Shown here: in pieces, positions 24,653-33,956 of the stretch
Position numbering within the stretch: the stretch's first letter is position 1
Layout: every line of letters begins with the position of its first letter
Source: Alloprevotella tannerae ATCC 51259
GTDB lineage: Bacteria; Bacteroidota; Bacteroidia; Bacteroidales; Bacteroidaceae
Reading direction: 5' to 3'
Length of the DNA: 64,000 nt
NCBI RefSeq assembly: GCF_000159995.1
Contig: NZ_GG700643.1
Span: 339,291-403,290, forward strand
Notes under the pieces: model-generated
The model's database searches: none
What the model was told of the DNA's origin: nothing
The model's input: the letters and a program-made list of their open reading frames with translations, nothing else
Translations under genes and position numbers: made by a program

Positions 24653-25992
24653 GAGACCTTTGCACAGCGATTGGTGTGTATTTTGTTTGTTAATTCATTG
24701 TATAATAGGAAGTTATTTCGTATATTTGAGCATTAAAAACAGCATAATACTCCTCCCATGGCATACCAATCCAAGAATACCGATGAGCATGTAACATTTG
24801 CAGACGCACTCCTTTCAAAGCGTTATCGCAAAGCACAAAACGACTTCCTCAATCAGGTTGACACGCTTATCGATTGGCGTCCGATCAGGACGCTGATCAA
24901 CAAGAAATACACGAAGCGACAAAATGCCATCGGCGCACCGGCTTATGACGTGATTCTCTTATTCAAGATGTTGCTTTTGGAGACATGGTACAACCTCAGT
25001 GATTGTGCTTTGGAGGAGCGCATCAATGATTCGATCACCTTTTCCCGATTCCTGGGGCTGAAGATGGAAGAGGTATCTCCCGACCACAGCACCATCAGTC
25101 GATTTCGTTCGGCACTGACAGAGTTGGGTCTCATGGACAAACTGTTGGCGCAGTTTAACAAACAACTTTCGCGCCATCATATTTCGGTTAAGGGAAGGGG
25201 TGGCTTGTCGATGCAAGCCTTGTGGAGACGCCACATAAACCCAACGGAAGCATTACGATTGAAGTTGCAGACGACAGAGAAGACAATCGGAGCGAGGAGG
25301 AAAAAGAGGCAGAGGAGGATTATCAAAAACAGGTTGTCCGTCAACGTAAAGGGACGGATGAAGAAGCCCGTTGGGTTTACAAACAAAAGCGTTATCACTA
25401 CGGATACAAAAAGCATTGTCTGACCAATGTTCAAGGCATTGTTCAAAAGGTGATAACGACTGCAGCGAACCGCAGTGACACGAAGGAGTTTATTCCGCTA
25501 TTGCAGGGTGCAAACATACCTCAAGGCACAGCCGTCTTGGCGGACAAAGGATATGCTTGCGGGGAAAATCGTTCCTACCTGCAAACCCATCACCTTCAAG
25601 ACGGCATTATGCACAAGGCACAACGCAACAGGGCATTGACCGAGGAAGAGAAGCAACGAAACAAAGCAATCAGTCCGATACGGAGCACCATCGAACGCAC
25701 CTTTGGCAGTATTCGCCGGTGGTTTCATGGCGGACGATGTCGATACCGGGGACTTGCCAAGACCCATACTCAAAACATTCTTGAAAGCATCGCCTTTAAT
25801 TTATACAGAACCCCGGGGATAATTATGTCCTCATTTGTAGGATAAGGCATAACCACCCTTGAGGAGCTCGTGCAAGCAGCTCCTCAAAGGGGGATTTACA
25901 ACTACTTTCACTCCTTACTGCCACCCCTTTCACTCGCTCCTTTTATGCCAAGAACTCCTCTTTACTACACCTCCTTATTTTGCAAAGGTCTC
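24653..25992 (+). mobile_element. Complete IS1126-type insertion sequence (IS5 superfamily)
   Basis: A 1340-bp element bounded by perfect 12-bp terminal inverted repeats (GAGACCTTTGCA at 24653-24664, complement at 25981-25992) and flanked by a perfect 5-bp target duplication AAATA (24648-24652 and 25993-25997). Size, repeat length, duplication length and the transposase sequence all agree with my memory of IS1126 from Porphyromonas gingivalis. The intact ends and duplication point to recent insertion into the gene-free region between the peroxidase gene and purL. The only gene inside is the frameshifted transposase. Confidence 0.93.
24758..25845 (+). pseudogene. DDE transposase of the IS, interrupted by a frameshift
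   Basis: Together the two frames encode a full transposase of about 361 residues. The first frame (from the ATG at 24758) carries the N-terminal DUF772-type domain (MAYQSKNTDEHVTFADALLS ... TISRFRSALTELGLMDKL) and is lost near 25190-25205. The second frame, one nucleotide back, continues VDASLVETPHKPNG (first Asp), VLADKGYACGENRSY (second Asp) and IRSTIERTFGSIRRW (Glu), i.e. the DDE triad. The shift lies in the purine run around 25190-25200. An inactivating indel is the simplest reading; sequencing error or programmed -1 shifting cannot be excluded. Confidence 0.88.
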
Positions 25993-26117
25993 AAATAGTC
26001 TATTCGGAGTATAAGTGAAAAGCTATCGTGTATAGGAGTGAAAAACTAAGACTAATTGGAATCGCATATAATATTGTGCTAAAGAAAACCGGTCGCTGTA
26101 TGATCGTTTGTATACAA

Positions 26118-26160
26118 AAATCATTCTCTACCGGAATAATATCCTTGTAGAGAATGATTT
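26118..26160 (-). terminator. Intrinsic terminator of purL
   Basis: A 14-bp perfect stem (AAATCATTCTCTAC at 26118-26131, complement at 26147-26160) with a 15-nt loop. On the minus strand the stem is followed by a T-run. It lies 30 nt past the purL stop. Confidence 0.88.
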
Positions 26161-26189
26161 GAATATGTGTTTGTGTGTCTTCTTGCCTT

Positions 26190-29100
26190 TTATTTTTGAT
26201 GTGCTGCCACCCAATTGCGTGCATTGACAAAAGCTTGCAACCAAGGCGTGGCATCGTCATTGAGTTTGTCGGCCGGATAATAAGCATTTTGCCACGTGAA
26301 GATAGAGCGCTCCAAGTGGGGCATCATAGCTAAGTGGCGGCCATCGGCACTGCAAAGTCCGGCAACAGAATAGTCTGAGCCATTGGGCGTACCCGGGTAG
26401 GCGTCGTAAGTATATTTCAATACAATATTATACGCTTCTTCAGCCAGCGGCAGGGAGAATTTTCCCTCTCCGTGAGCTACCCAAATGCCCAATTGAGTTC
26501 CGCTCATATTACCCAATAAAACACTGTTGTTTTCTGGAATAGAAACGCCTAAAAATGCACTTTCAAACTTATGAGAATCGTTGTGCAGCATCTTTCCGTT
26601 TGCCGTATGCTCGGGGTTGATAAGATTGAGTTCCATCATTAATTGACAACCATTACATACACCCAAACTTAAGGTATCTTTTCTCGCATAAAAGCGATCC
26701 AAAGCCGCTTTGGCCTGCGGGTTATATAAGAATGCGCCGGCCCAACCCTTAGCACTGCCCAACACGTCTGAGTTGGAGAAGCCACCGCAGAAGACAATAA
26801 AGTTAATGTCGTCAAGCGTTTCGCGACCGCTAATCAGATCGGTCATCATCACATCCTTGACATCAAAGCCCGCTAAGTAGAGCGCATATGCCATTTCTCG
26901 CTCTCCGTTAGTACCTTTTTCGCGAATGATGGCTGCCCGCAAGCCGCTGGGCTCTCGGCGATCAGGATTTATATCTAAAGATTTAAACGTTCCGTCAAAC
27001 TTAAGTGTAGACAGATCAAACTGCAAGGGCTGTTGGCGATAGTTTTCAAAACGTAATTTTGCGCAACCGTTCTTACTTTGTTTGCAATCTAAGAGATAAG
27101 ACGTCTCATACCAAACATCACGCAAATAATCTATGCCCAATTGATAAGTGGCATTGCCTTGTTTGAGCAGGATATGGCGCTCCTCAGTCGGTACGCCGAT
27201 AAGCGCATAGCCGATTCCTTCTTCATCAAGCAGCTCTTGGAAGGCTTCTTCATTTTCATTGGCCACTTGAACGACGATGCCGGGATTTTCAGCAAAGAGG
27301 ATTTTGATTAAATCTCCTCCGACAAAGGCGTCGAGGTTGATTTCCAAACCTCCGTTAACGTTAGCAAAGCACATTTCGAGTAAAGTCGTGATCAGACCAC
27401 CCGCAGATATATCGTGGCCGGCAAGTAATAAGTTTTGTTTCACAAGACGCTGTACGGCATTGAAGGCATCGCGGAAATAGTCAGGATTTTTTACCACCGG
27501 TACATCAGAACCTACCTTCTTCTGCGTCTGAGCGAAGGCGGAGCCGCCTAAACGTAAGTCGTCAAAGGAGAAATCTATATGATAAAGTTTTGAAGCACTG
27601 ACATCTTTGAGATTGGGCGTTACTACCTGTCTTATGTTATCAACCTCTCCACCGGCAGAAACAATGACCGTTCCCGGAGAGATGATCTTTTCGCCATCAG
27701 GATATTGCTGAGAGAGTGAAAGACTATCTTTTCCTGTCGGGACATTGATATTTAAGTCGCAACAGAAGTCGCTTAGTGCTTCAACAGCTTGATAAAGGCG
27801 CGCGTCTTCGCCCTTTTGTGAGCGACAAGGCCACATCCAGTTGGCTGATAATGAAACACTATCCAGCCCTTCGCTTAAGGGAGCCCACACGATATTGGTC
27901 AAAGCTTCTGCAACAGAAAGAACACTACCGGCTTGAGGAGAAGCTAAACCGGCCTGAGGTGCGTGGCCGATGGCCGTAGCTATACCATATTTGCCGCGAT
28001 AATCTAAGGCTACGACGCCGCAGTCAGCCAAAGGAAGTTGCAATTCTCCTACGCATTGCTGGCGTGCAATCTTTCCGGTCACAGAGCGGTCTACTTTATT
28101 GGTCAACCAATCCTTACAAGCCACAGCTTCTAATCGTAAAACTTGCGTTAAGTACTCTTCTAATTGGCTATTTTGATAAACGACATTCTCGTATTTGCGC
28201 TCAACCGTTTCATCTTGCATAATTGTCTTGGGCGAATGGCCAAACATTTGAGCAACATCCAAATCAAACGGTCGAACACCGTCTGCTTGTTGGAAAGCAA
28301 AGTGAGCATCTCCGGTTGTTTCGCCTACGACATACATCGGAGCGCGTTCGCGATCGGCAATCTTTTGAACGTGTGCGAGATGCTCCTCTTGGATAAGTAG
28401 GCCCATGCGTTCTTGGCTCTCATTTGTTATGATTTCCTTAGCGCTGAGCGTAGGGTCGCCGATGGGGAGCTTGTCCATCTCGATCAATCCTCCACATTCC
28501 TCGACGAGTTCTGATAAACAGTTGACGTGACCTGCCGATCCATGATCATGAATTGAAACTACGGGGTTAACTTCCTCTTCGCACAATGCGCGAACCAAGT
28601 TGTTGGCGCGCTTTTGCATTTCCGGATTGGCGCGCTGAACAGCATTCAACTCGATACCGCTGCTATATCTGCCCGTATCAACGGAAGATACAGAGCCGCC
28701 GCCCAAACCTATGCGGTAATTGTCGCCACCTACGACGACGATTTTGTTCCCTTTTGCAGGCTCACCCTTTAAGCAGTCGCGCTTTGTGCCGTATCCGACA
28801 CCGCCGGCAAGCATAATAACTTTATCATAGCCGTATTTCTCTCCGTTTTCCTGGTGTTCGAAAGTGAGAACAGAGCCGCAGATCAGTGGTTGCCCGAATT
28901 TGTTGCCAAAGTCGCTTGCTCCATTAGAGGCTTTAATCAGAATTTGCTCAGGTGTTTGATAGAGCCACTTGCGCACAGGCAAAATATCTTCCCAAGGATG
29001 TCCGCCATCTAAACGCGGATAAGCTGTCATGTAGACCGCAGTTCCAGCAATGGGCCACGAGCCTGTACCTCCGGCCATACGATCTCTGATTTCGCCGCCC

Positions 29101-29894
29101 GTTCCTGTTGCTGCGCCATTAAAAGGCTCTACAGTCGTCGGGAAATTATGTGTCTCAGCTTTAAGAGAAATTACACTCTTTATATCCTTAATGATAAAGT
29201 AGTCGCTGGTTGAATGGTCTTGCGGAGCGAATTGCTCTATCGTGGGACCTTCAGAGAAGGCTACATTGTCTTTGTAGGCAGAAACAATTTTGTGGGGATG
29301 CTCATTGGTCGTCTTTTTTATCATAGCAAATAAGCTGGAGGGCATCTCTTTTCCATCAATGATAAAGGTTCCTCCAAAGATCTTGTGACGACAATGCTCT
29401 GAATTGATTTGTGCAAAACCGAATATTTCGGAATCTGTCAGGCGTCTGCCTTGTTGCTCTTCTACATTATGAAGGTAGGTAATTTCTGCAGCAGATAAAG
29501 CCAGTCCTTCTTCTTCATTGTAGCGTTCAATATCTTCTATAAATTGGATAGGAGTTGGTTCTCTTTTTGTTATAAATACGTTTTGGTCAAGGTTATGATA
29601 GAGGTGCTGGAGCATTGGGTCATATTCAGCCGTCTCATCCTCAACAAGGAAGAACTCTTCTATACGAGTAATTCCCTGTATATTCATATTTTGAGTGATT
29701 TCAACGGCATTGGTACTCCAGGGGGTAATCATTTCCGGACGTGGCCCAATAAACCAGCCTTCGATTGTTTGTTCATGTTTAAGTTTAGCATCACCAAAGA
29801 GCCAACAAAGCGCTTCAAGGTTCTCAGGACTCAATGTTTCGGTAGTTTCTACAACGATATAGTTATAGGCTGTATTGGAAAAGAAGAGGATCAT
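26190..29894 (-). CDS. purL: Phosphoribosylformylglycinamidine synthase, single-chain
   Basis: Fourth step of purine synthesis: FGAR + glutamine + ATP to FGAM. The 1234-residue chain is the large single-polypeptide form. An N-terminal PurS-like region (about residues 1-150) leads to EHCRHKIFGGTF; the two AIRS-type synthase halves carry ETHNFPTTVEPFNGAATGTG and SAGGLITTLLEMCFANV; the C-terminal class I glutaminase has the nucleophile in LGVCNGCQLMMELN and the His/Glu pair in MPHLERSIFTWQNAYYP. It stands alone with its own promoter and terminator. A purine regulatory element such as a riboswitch is not evident in the short leader. Confidence 0.97.
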   Translation of the reverse strand: MILFFSNTAYNYIVVETTETLSPENLEALCWLFGDAKLKHEQTIEGWFIGPRPEMITPWSTNAVEITQNMNIQGITRIEEFFLVEDETAEYDPMLQHLYHNLDQNVFITKREPTPIQFIEDIERYNEEEGLALSAAEITYLHNVEEQQGRRLTDSEIFGFAQINSEHCRHKIFGGTFIIDGKEMPSSLFAMIKKTTNEHPHKIVSAYKDNVAFSEGPTIEQFAPQDHSTSDYFIIKDIKSVISLKAETHNFPTTVEPFNGAATGTGGEIRDRMAGGTGSWPIAGTAVYMTAYPRLDGGHPWEDILPVRKWLYQTPEQILIKASNGASDFGNKFGQPLICGSVLTFEHQENGEKYGYDKVIMLAGGVGYGTKRDCLKGEPAKGNKIVVVGGDNYRIGLGGGSVSSVDTGRYSSGIELNAVQRANPEMQKRANNLVRALCEEEVNPVVSIHDHGSAGHVNCLSELVEECGGLIEMDKLPIGDPTLSAKEIITNESQERMGLLIQEEHLAHVQKIADRERAPMYVVGETTGDAHFAFQQADGVRPFDLDVAQMFGHSPKTIMQDETVERKYENVVYQNSQLEEYLTQVLRLEAVACKDWLTNKVDRSVTGKIARQQCVGELQLPLADCGVVALDYRGKYGIATAIGHAPQAGLASPQAGSVLSVAEALTNIVWAPLSEGLDSVSLSANWMWPCRSQKGEDARLYQAVEALSDFCCDLNINVPTGKDSLSLSQQYPDGEKIISPGTVIVSAGGEVDNIRQVVTPNLKDVSASKLYHIDFSFDDLRLGGSAFAQTQKKVGSDVPVVKNPDYFRDAFNAVQRLVKQNLLLAGHDISAGGLITTLLEMCFANVNGGLEINLDAFVGGDLIKILFAENPGIVVQVANENEEAFQELLDEEGIGYALIGVPTEERHILLKQGNATYQLGIDYLRDVWYETSYLLDCKQSKNGCAKLRFENYRQQPLQFDLSTLKFDGTFKSLDINPDRREPSGLRAAIIREKGTNGEREMAYALYLAGFDVKDVMMTDLISGRETLDDINFIVFCGGFSNSDVLGSAKGWAGAFLYNPQAKAALDRFYARKDTLSLGVCNGCQLMMELNLINPEHTANGKMLHNDSHKFESAFLGVSIPENNSVLLGNMSGTQLGIWVAHGEGKFSLPLAEEAYNIVLKYTYDAYPGTPNGSDYSVAGLCSADGRHLAMMPHLERSIFTWQNAYYPADKLNDDATPWLQAFVNARNWVAAHQK

Positions 29895-29917
29895 ATAGTA
29901 GAGATTGATTTATGAGG

Positions 29918-29949
29918 CAAAATTAGTGCTTGGCAAAAGAAAGACCAAA
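29918..29949 (-). promoter_or_regulatory. Promoter of purL
   Basis: On the minus strand TTTG (29949-29946), 20 nt, then TAATTTTG (29925-29918), the -33/-7 pattern. The start codon lies about 25 nt downstream. Confidence 0.7.
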
Positions 29950-30026
29950 TTTATCGAAATACTTTTCTTTTGAAATACTCCCTAAGCCTATGCATGTGGT
30001 TAAGAAAGAAGAAAAGCCTATTCATC

Positions 30027-30058
30027 TTTGGGCTTCTATTACTTCTGTCGTACCTTTG
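30027..30058 (+). promoter_or_regulatory. Promoter of the RNase P RNA gene
   Basis: TTTG at 30027-30030, 20 nt, TACCTTTG at 30051-30058. The mature RNA 5' end at about 30065 is 6-7 nt further, consistent with direct initiation. Confidence 0.82.
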
Positions 30059-30064
30059 CAGCGA

Positions 30065-30437
30065 GAAAGCAGTCGGATGGTCCGTCGCGTACATCTTATA
30101 ATGTAGGAGGAAAGTCCGGGCAGCATAGGGCAAATCGCTTCTTAATGGGAAGTTGTCTGTGAAGGCAAATTCGTGTAGAAGAAAATAACCGCCTTGTATT
30201 TAATTAGTATAAGGTAAGGGTGAGAAGGTGAGGTAAGAGCTTACCGGTTGTGGGGTGACTCACAAGCCGTACACATCGATTGCTGAAAGTTCATGTAAAC
30301 TGGCGTTAGAGGGCGGCCCGTCCGAGTGTAGCGCGTCAGAGGGTAGAACGATACAATTTATTGGTGACAATAAATGCGGATAAATGACGGACACACAAAC
30401 TTGTGTACAGAACCCGGCTTATAGTTCGGCTGCTTTC
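30065..30437 (+). ncRNA. rnpB: RNase P RNA (bacterial class A)
   Basis: The catalytic RNA that matures tRNA 5' ends. The ends pair as helix P1: GAAAGCAG at 30065-30072 with CTGCTTTC at 30430-30437. The conserved core near the 5' side reads GAGGAAAGTCCGGGC (about 30105-30120) and its partner near the 3' end reads ACAGAACCCGGCTTAT, forming P4 and neighbours. The internal AGAGGGCGGCCCG and GAGGGTAGAACG segments also match. T-rich sequence follows immediately. A short minus-strand frame overlapping it is a shadow. Confidence 0.95.
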
Positions 30438-30594
30438 TTTTTTTCGCAACCTTTTAAAAGCAAAGCTTCCGTCTTCAGATGATTTATTTCCAATTATTTT
30501 AGCCTAAATGATTTATGTATAGTTCTGCGGAGTTTGTGTTGATGCAGATGACTTAAGAATAATCTGAATCTCTTCCAATTTTATGTATACAATG

Positions 30595-30625
30595 AAGCCG
30601 AGACTCTTTAAAAGAACCTCGGCTT
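30595..30625. terminator. Terminator between rnpB and rpmE2
   Basis: AAGCCGAG (30595-30602) pairs with CTCGGCTT (30618-30625), loop 15 nt. It can serve the minus-strand rpmE2 gene 30 nt away. U-tracts are weak on both sides. Confidence 0.55.
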
Positions 30626-30654
30626 TGTTGTATGCTTAAAAGAATCGATTATAA

Positions 30655-30909
30655 TTACTTCTTACGAGAATTACCGTAACGATTCATAAACTTATCTACG
30701 CGACCTGCAGTATCGACGAGCTTCGTCTTGCCTGTATAGAACGGATGAGAAGAGCTGGAAATTTCCAATTTAATCAAAGGATAAGTTTCGCCTTCAAATT
30801 CGATTGTTTCATTGGTTTTGCAAGTAGAGCGAGAGAGAAAAACATCGCCGTTGCTCATATCCTTGAATACAACGGGACGATAGTTATCAGGATGGGTACC
30901 TTTTTTCAT
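30655..30909 (-). CDS. rpmE2: 50S ribosomal protein L31, type B
   Basis: An 84-residue ribosomal protein. The sequence [39 protein letters not shown] and [20 protein letters not shown] is the type B L31 pattern. It lacks the four zinc-binding cysteines of type A L31, as expected for the zinc-free paralogue. Bacteroidales often rely on this form alone; whether a type A copy exists elsewhere is not visible. It is a single-gene unit with its own promoter. Confidence 0.96.
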   Translation of the reverse strand: MKKGTHPDNYRPVVFKDMSNGDVFLSRSTCKTNETIEFEGETYPLIKLEISSSSHPFYTGKTKLVDTAGRVDKFMNRYGNSRKK

Positions 30910-30962
30910 TGCTGCGATTCTTTTATTATTTCTTTTACTAATTGTCTAAACATAAGCGGTTG

Positions 30963-30994
30963 CAAAATTACTAAGTATTTCCCGCACAAACAAA
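30963..30994 (-). promoter_or_regulatory. Promoter of rpmE2
   Basis: On the minus strand TTTG (30994-30991), 20 nt, TAATTTTG (30970-30963). About 55 nt of leader separates it from the start codon. The first 20 nt of the leader lie in a T-rich region with no clear structure. Confidence 0.72.
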
Positions 30995-30999
30995 TATTT

Positions 31000-31555
31000 A
31001 AGCTGGAAATCTTGCTATAATTCATCTCAATCCTTTACTCAAGCGTGATCTGTTATGCGGTTTATGAGCATATAGAAGCGTATACATGAATTCATTGATG
31101 TTTGTTGGTGAGCTAAAACAAAACCACTAAATGTGATTGTTTTTCGTGAATTTATTGTTGAAACTCACCGAATCATAAGTATATAATCCTTTTTGAGTGG
31201 CTTTGTTCAAAGAAATTAGAATTGTGAGTGAATTTTCTTTTAACCTAAACAGATGCAAAAACGAGAGCCAGGTGCTATAGATCCTAGAATATAAAAGCAT
31301 TCTTAAATCGAGCGGAGGCATATAACTTCTTGCTGAGGTCTTGTATAAAAAATAATTGTTATTCTATGGTGTCTTTATCAGTATCAGAATCGTTTAATTC
31401 TATGGATAATTGATGATGACTACCTTCATTCTCGTGGATCTTTAGCGGGGATGAGGCGATGAATTGGGTTGACAATTCAAGATTTATACATTCGATGCGA
31501 AGGGGTTGGTATTGCTTTTGCTTTTGGGATGACATATGGGTTGGGTATTCCTAGG
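31000..31555. other. Gene-poor intergenic stretch
   Basis: About 550 nt without a supportable gene. One 64-codon frame on the minus strand (31127-31321) has no start context, no recognisable motif and ordinary A+T-rich composition. No repeat of the 22-bp family, hairpin or RNA signature was found here. Confidence 0.5.
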
Positions 31556-32680
31556 TTATCGGAGAATGTATTTTTTTCCATTGATGATTTGAAGTCCTAG
31601 CTGTACATTATTCCTCTTCCTCCCTTGCAGGTCGTAAATTGAATTATTCTTCTCACGTTTGAGTTGTTGTTGGCATCTGGTTGTAATCTGAGAGAGTGGA
31701 AAACTTTTAATTCTTTTTGCGAGTTCTTCGTGAAGTGATAAATATGCTTTGTAGGCTTGAGATTCGAAAGGCTTTCCGTTGGGACTGCCATAGTAGAAAC
31801 CAACGGAACCTGGTGTTTGAAGCTCATCTAATGAAAGCATATAATATCTATGTTCACTTTCTTCTTTAATCATAGCAGTTATGGTATCTCCCTTTAAAAG
31901 ATTCTCAGGGTAGATTTCGCAGGTCTGTATGGGTTCCTCTAGGATGTAACTACCTTTATTTCCTTCCAAAATAAGTCCGGTCTCAGGGGGAAGTATATCA
32001 CCTTCATTATATGTCTGATTGAAATACAATTGGTCATCTTTTTCTTGGATGGTATGTGCGATTAGTCCTGTTGGTAGCACTAAAGGCTTATTAAAATACA
32101 AAGTAGAGTAGCCTACGTCGCTGATAGTTTGTGTAAACGATGTAGGTGTGCCAGCAATGATTTTTATATCGTCTAACAAAAATATGTTCTTACCAGATCC
32201 TTTATTTGTGAATGCAAAACGAGTATCTTTTGTCATATCTGGTATGTACAGTTGGTAATAATAGAAATGTCCAGCTTGTTTGAATTCTACTTCTATCAAG
32301 CTATCCTTACCGGTTCTCATTATTTCAATCTGTAGTTTTTTCAATGGCTTGTTGCTCCATCTGCCAGCTCTGAGAGATAAGATGCAGGGGCCCTTATAAT
32401 TCAAGCCTTTTGTGATTATGCATGCTGAAGGATATGTTATGCTCCCAAGCCTTAGGCATTTGTTGCCTTGATATAAATTTTCATGAGACTCCCATTTTGC
32501 GGAATCTAATTCTGCTGTTTTCTTTGTTCCTCCTTTTCCCCAAGATTCGCCGTTACCTCCAGATCCATTACACGTGCTGAAGTCTTCATAGAAGATAACT
32601 TGCTGTGCTGATAGATGTAGATAACAGAGCAGCGAAAGAAGTAAAGGGAGAGAAATCTTTTTTGTAAATTGTAGGTTCAT
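31556..32680 (-). CDS. Secreted protein with N-terminal jelly-roll-like domain and YDLQGR-type tail
   Basis: A 374-residue exported protein of unknown function. A signal peptide (LPLLLSLLCYLHLSAQ) is followed by QVIFYEDFSTCNGSGGNGES, a start common in Bacteroidales carbohydrate-binding or endonuclease-associated beta-sandwich domains, ending about residue 175 (FLLDDIKIIAG). A middle module (SDVGYSTLYFNKPLVLPTGL ... LILEGNKGSYIL) resembles repeats found in large Bacteroidales surface proteins. The end, SIYDLQGRKRNNVQLGL then INGKKYILR, is the short C-terminal motif common on Prevotella secreted proteins. It is not the longer type IX sorting domain, although it looks related. It is the last gene of the minus-strand run from 38 kb, 115 nt after hemW. 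Confidence 0.7.
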   Translation of the reverse strand: MNLQFTKKISLPLLLSLLCYLHLSAQQVIFYEDFSTCNGSGGNGESWGKGGTKKTAELDSAKWESHENLYQGNKCLRLGSITYPSACIITKGLNYKGPCILSLRAGRWSNKPLKKLQIEIMRTGKDSLIEVEFKQAGHFYYYQLYIPDMTKDTRFAFTNKGSGKNIFLLDDIKIIAGTPTSFTQTISDVGYSTLYFNKPLVLPTGLIAHTIQEKDDQLYFNQTYNEGDILPPETGLILEGNKGSYILEEPIQTCEIYPENLLKGDTITAMIKEESEHRYYMLSLDELQTPGSVGFYYGSPNGKPFESQAYKAYLSLHEELAKRIKSFPLSQITTRCQQQLKREKNNSIYDLQGRKRNNVQLGLQIINGKKYILR

Positions 32681-32795
32681 CGGGTCTTTATTTGTTTTAT
32701 GGGCTTAAGAATTAAGTAGAGTTCTTTATTTCATCGGCAAAAATACAAAATTCATATAATTAATTGGCGATGATCTTAATGATAAATTCATCGCT

Positions 32796-33902
32796 TCATC
32801 CTTTCATTAGAGAGGATATTATGTAATCAGAGATAAAAATGCCGTGTTTAGAAACGTGTAAGTTTTCTCTTAAAAAGTGTAAGTATCCTTGTTTGATGAA
32901 AGGGGAGGCTACAGAAAGTAAATAGTTCCTATCTTGTGGCTTTAATTCGTTCAAGGAAAGTCCTTCTTTAGTTCTGAGGCGTAAAAGCAACATCTCGTTG
33001 AAGTGCTCATCTTCATTTAACTGTTCAAAATCGAAAAGTGGTTGTCCTGGGTGTTGTAGATAGTAGTTTAGGTCACCTTTATTCCACCTACGCGTGTGTC
33101 CTTTATAAGAGTGGGCGCCTGGTCCAACCCCTAAATAAGGGAGTCCTAACCAATAGTTGTGATTATGTTGAGAGTGGTATGTAGGATATGCAAAATTAGA
33201 GATCTCGTAGTGTTGCATGCCGGCTTGTTCCGTTTGAAGCATGAGCATTTCGTACATAGCTCTAGTTATATCTTCTTTGACCTCTTTGATTATTTGCTTT
33301 TGTTGAAGTTGAAACAGTGGGGTTCCTTCTTCAATTGTTAACGCATAAGAAGAAAGATGCTTAATTGGAAGTTGGAGAGCTCGACGAATATCTGTTGCCC
33401 AATCAGATAATGTTTGGTTGGGTAATCCATAGATAAGATCCAAACTAACATTCTCGATAATTGTAGAGATTGTCTCTACAGCTTTGGCTGCTTCTTTTGC
33501 GGTATGTCGTCGACGTAGAAAGTGAAGACGGGCATCATCGAAAGTTTGTACGCCCAAACTAATGCGATTTATACCAAGCGACTTGAGTTGCTTGACATAG
33601 TTTTCGTTAATATCGTCCGGATTTGCCTCAAAAGTAATCTCTGCTGATGGCGAGATGTGTAGTAAGCTCTGTATTGCTGTTATTATGTGTGAGACTTCAG
33701 CTATAGACAATTGCGATGGTGTACCCCCTCCAAAATAAATTGTTTGAAAAGTGTCGTCCCATCGTCCAGCACGTGCCTTTATTTCGTCAATGAGTGCCTT
33801 AGTATATCGCTCCCTTTGCTCTGTTGTTTGGGTCGTAGAATAGAAGTCACAATAAATGCAACGTGAAGCACAAAACGGAACGTGCACATACAGACCTGCC
33901 AT
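32796..33902 (-). CDS. hemW: Heme chaperone HemW (radical SAM, HemN-like)
   Basis: A 368-residue radical SAM protein. The cluster motif HVPFCASRCIYCDFYS places Cys at 11, 15 and 18, and the Phe after YCD separates HemW from true coproporphyrinogen dehydrogenase HemN (YCGC). YFGGGTPSQL and the GLPNQTLSDW segment are also typical, and a HemN_C domain follows (about residues 285-360). HemW binds and delivers heme rather than oxidising coproporphyrinogen. It is 54 nt downstream of the S41 protease gene on the same strand. Confidence 0.93.
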   Translation of the reverse strand: MAGLYVHVPFCASRCIYCDFYSTTQTTEQRERYTKALIDEIKARAGRWDDTFQTIYFGGGTPSQLSIAEVSHIITAIQSLLHISPSAEITFEANPDDINENYVKQLKSLGINRISLGVQTFDDARLHFLRRRHTAKEAAKAVETISTIIENVSLDLIYGLPNQTLSDWATDIRRALQLPIKHLSSYALTIEEGTPLFQLQQKQIIKEVKEDITRAMYEMLMLQTEQAGMQHYEISNFAYPTYHSQHNHNYWLGLPYLGVGPGAHSYKGHTRRWNKGDLNYYLQHPGQPLFDFEQLNEDEHFNEMLLLRLRTKEGLSLNELKPQDRNYLLSVASPFIKQGYLHFLRENLHVSKHGIFISDYIISSLMKG

Positions 33903-33956
33903 TATATAAATGAGTAGAGCAACTTGTTAAGTTGCATTCCTGTGTGTAAGAAACTA

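Noticed and set aside
24758-25845. Programmed -1 frameshift in the transposase
   Set aside because: No canonical slippery heptamer is visible in the purine run and members of this IS group as I recall them have one uninterrupted ORF; an indel is simpler, though not excluded.
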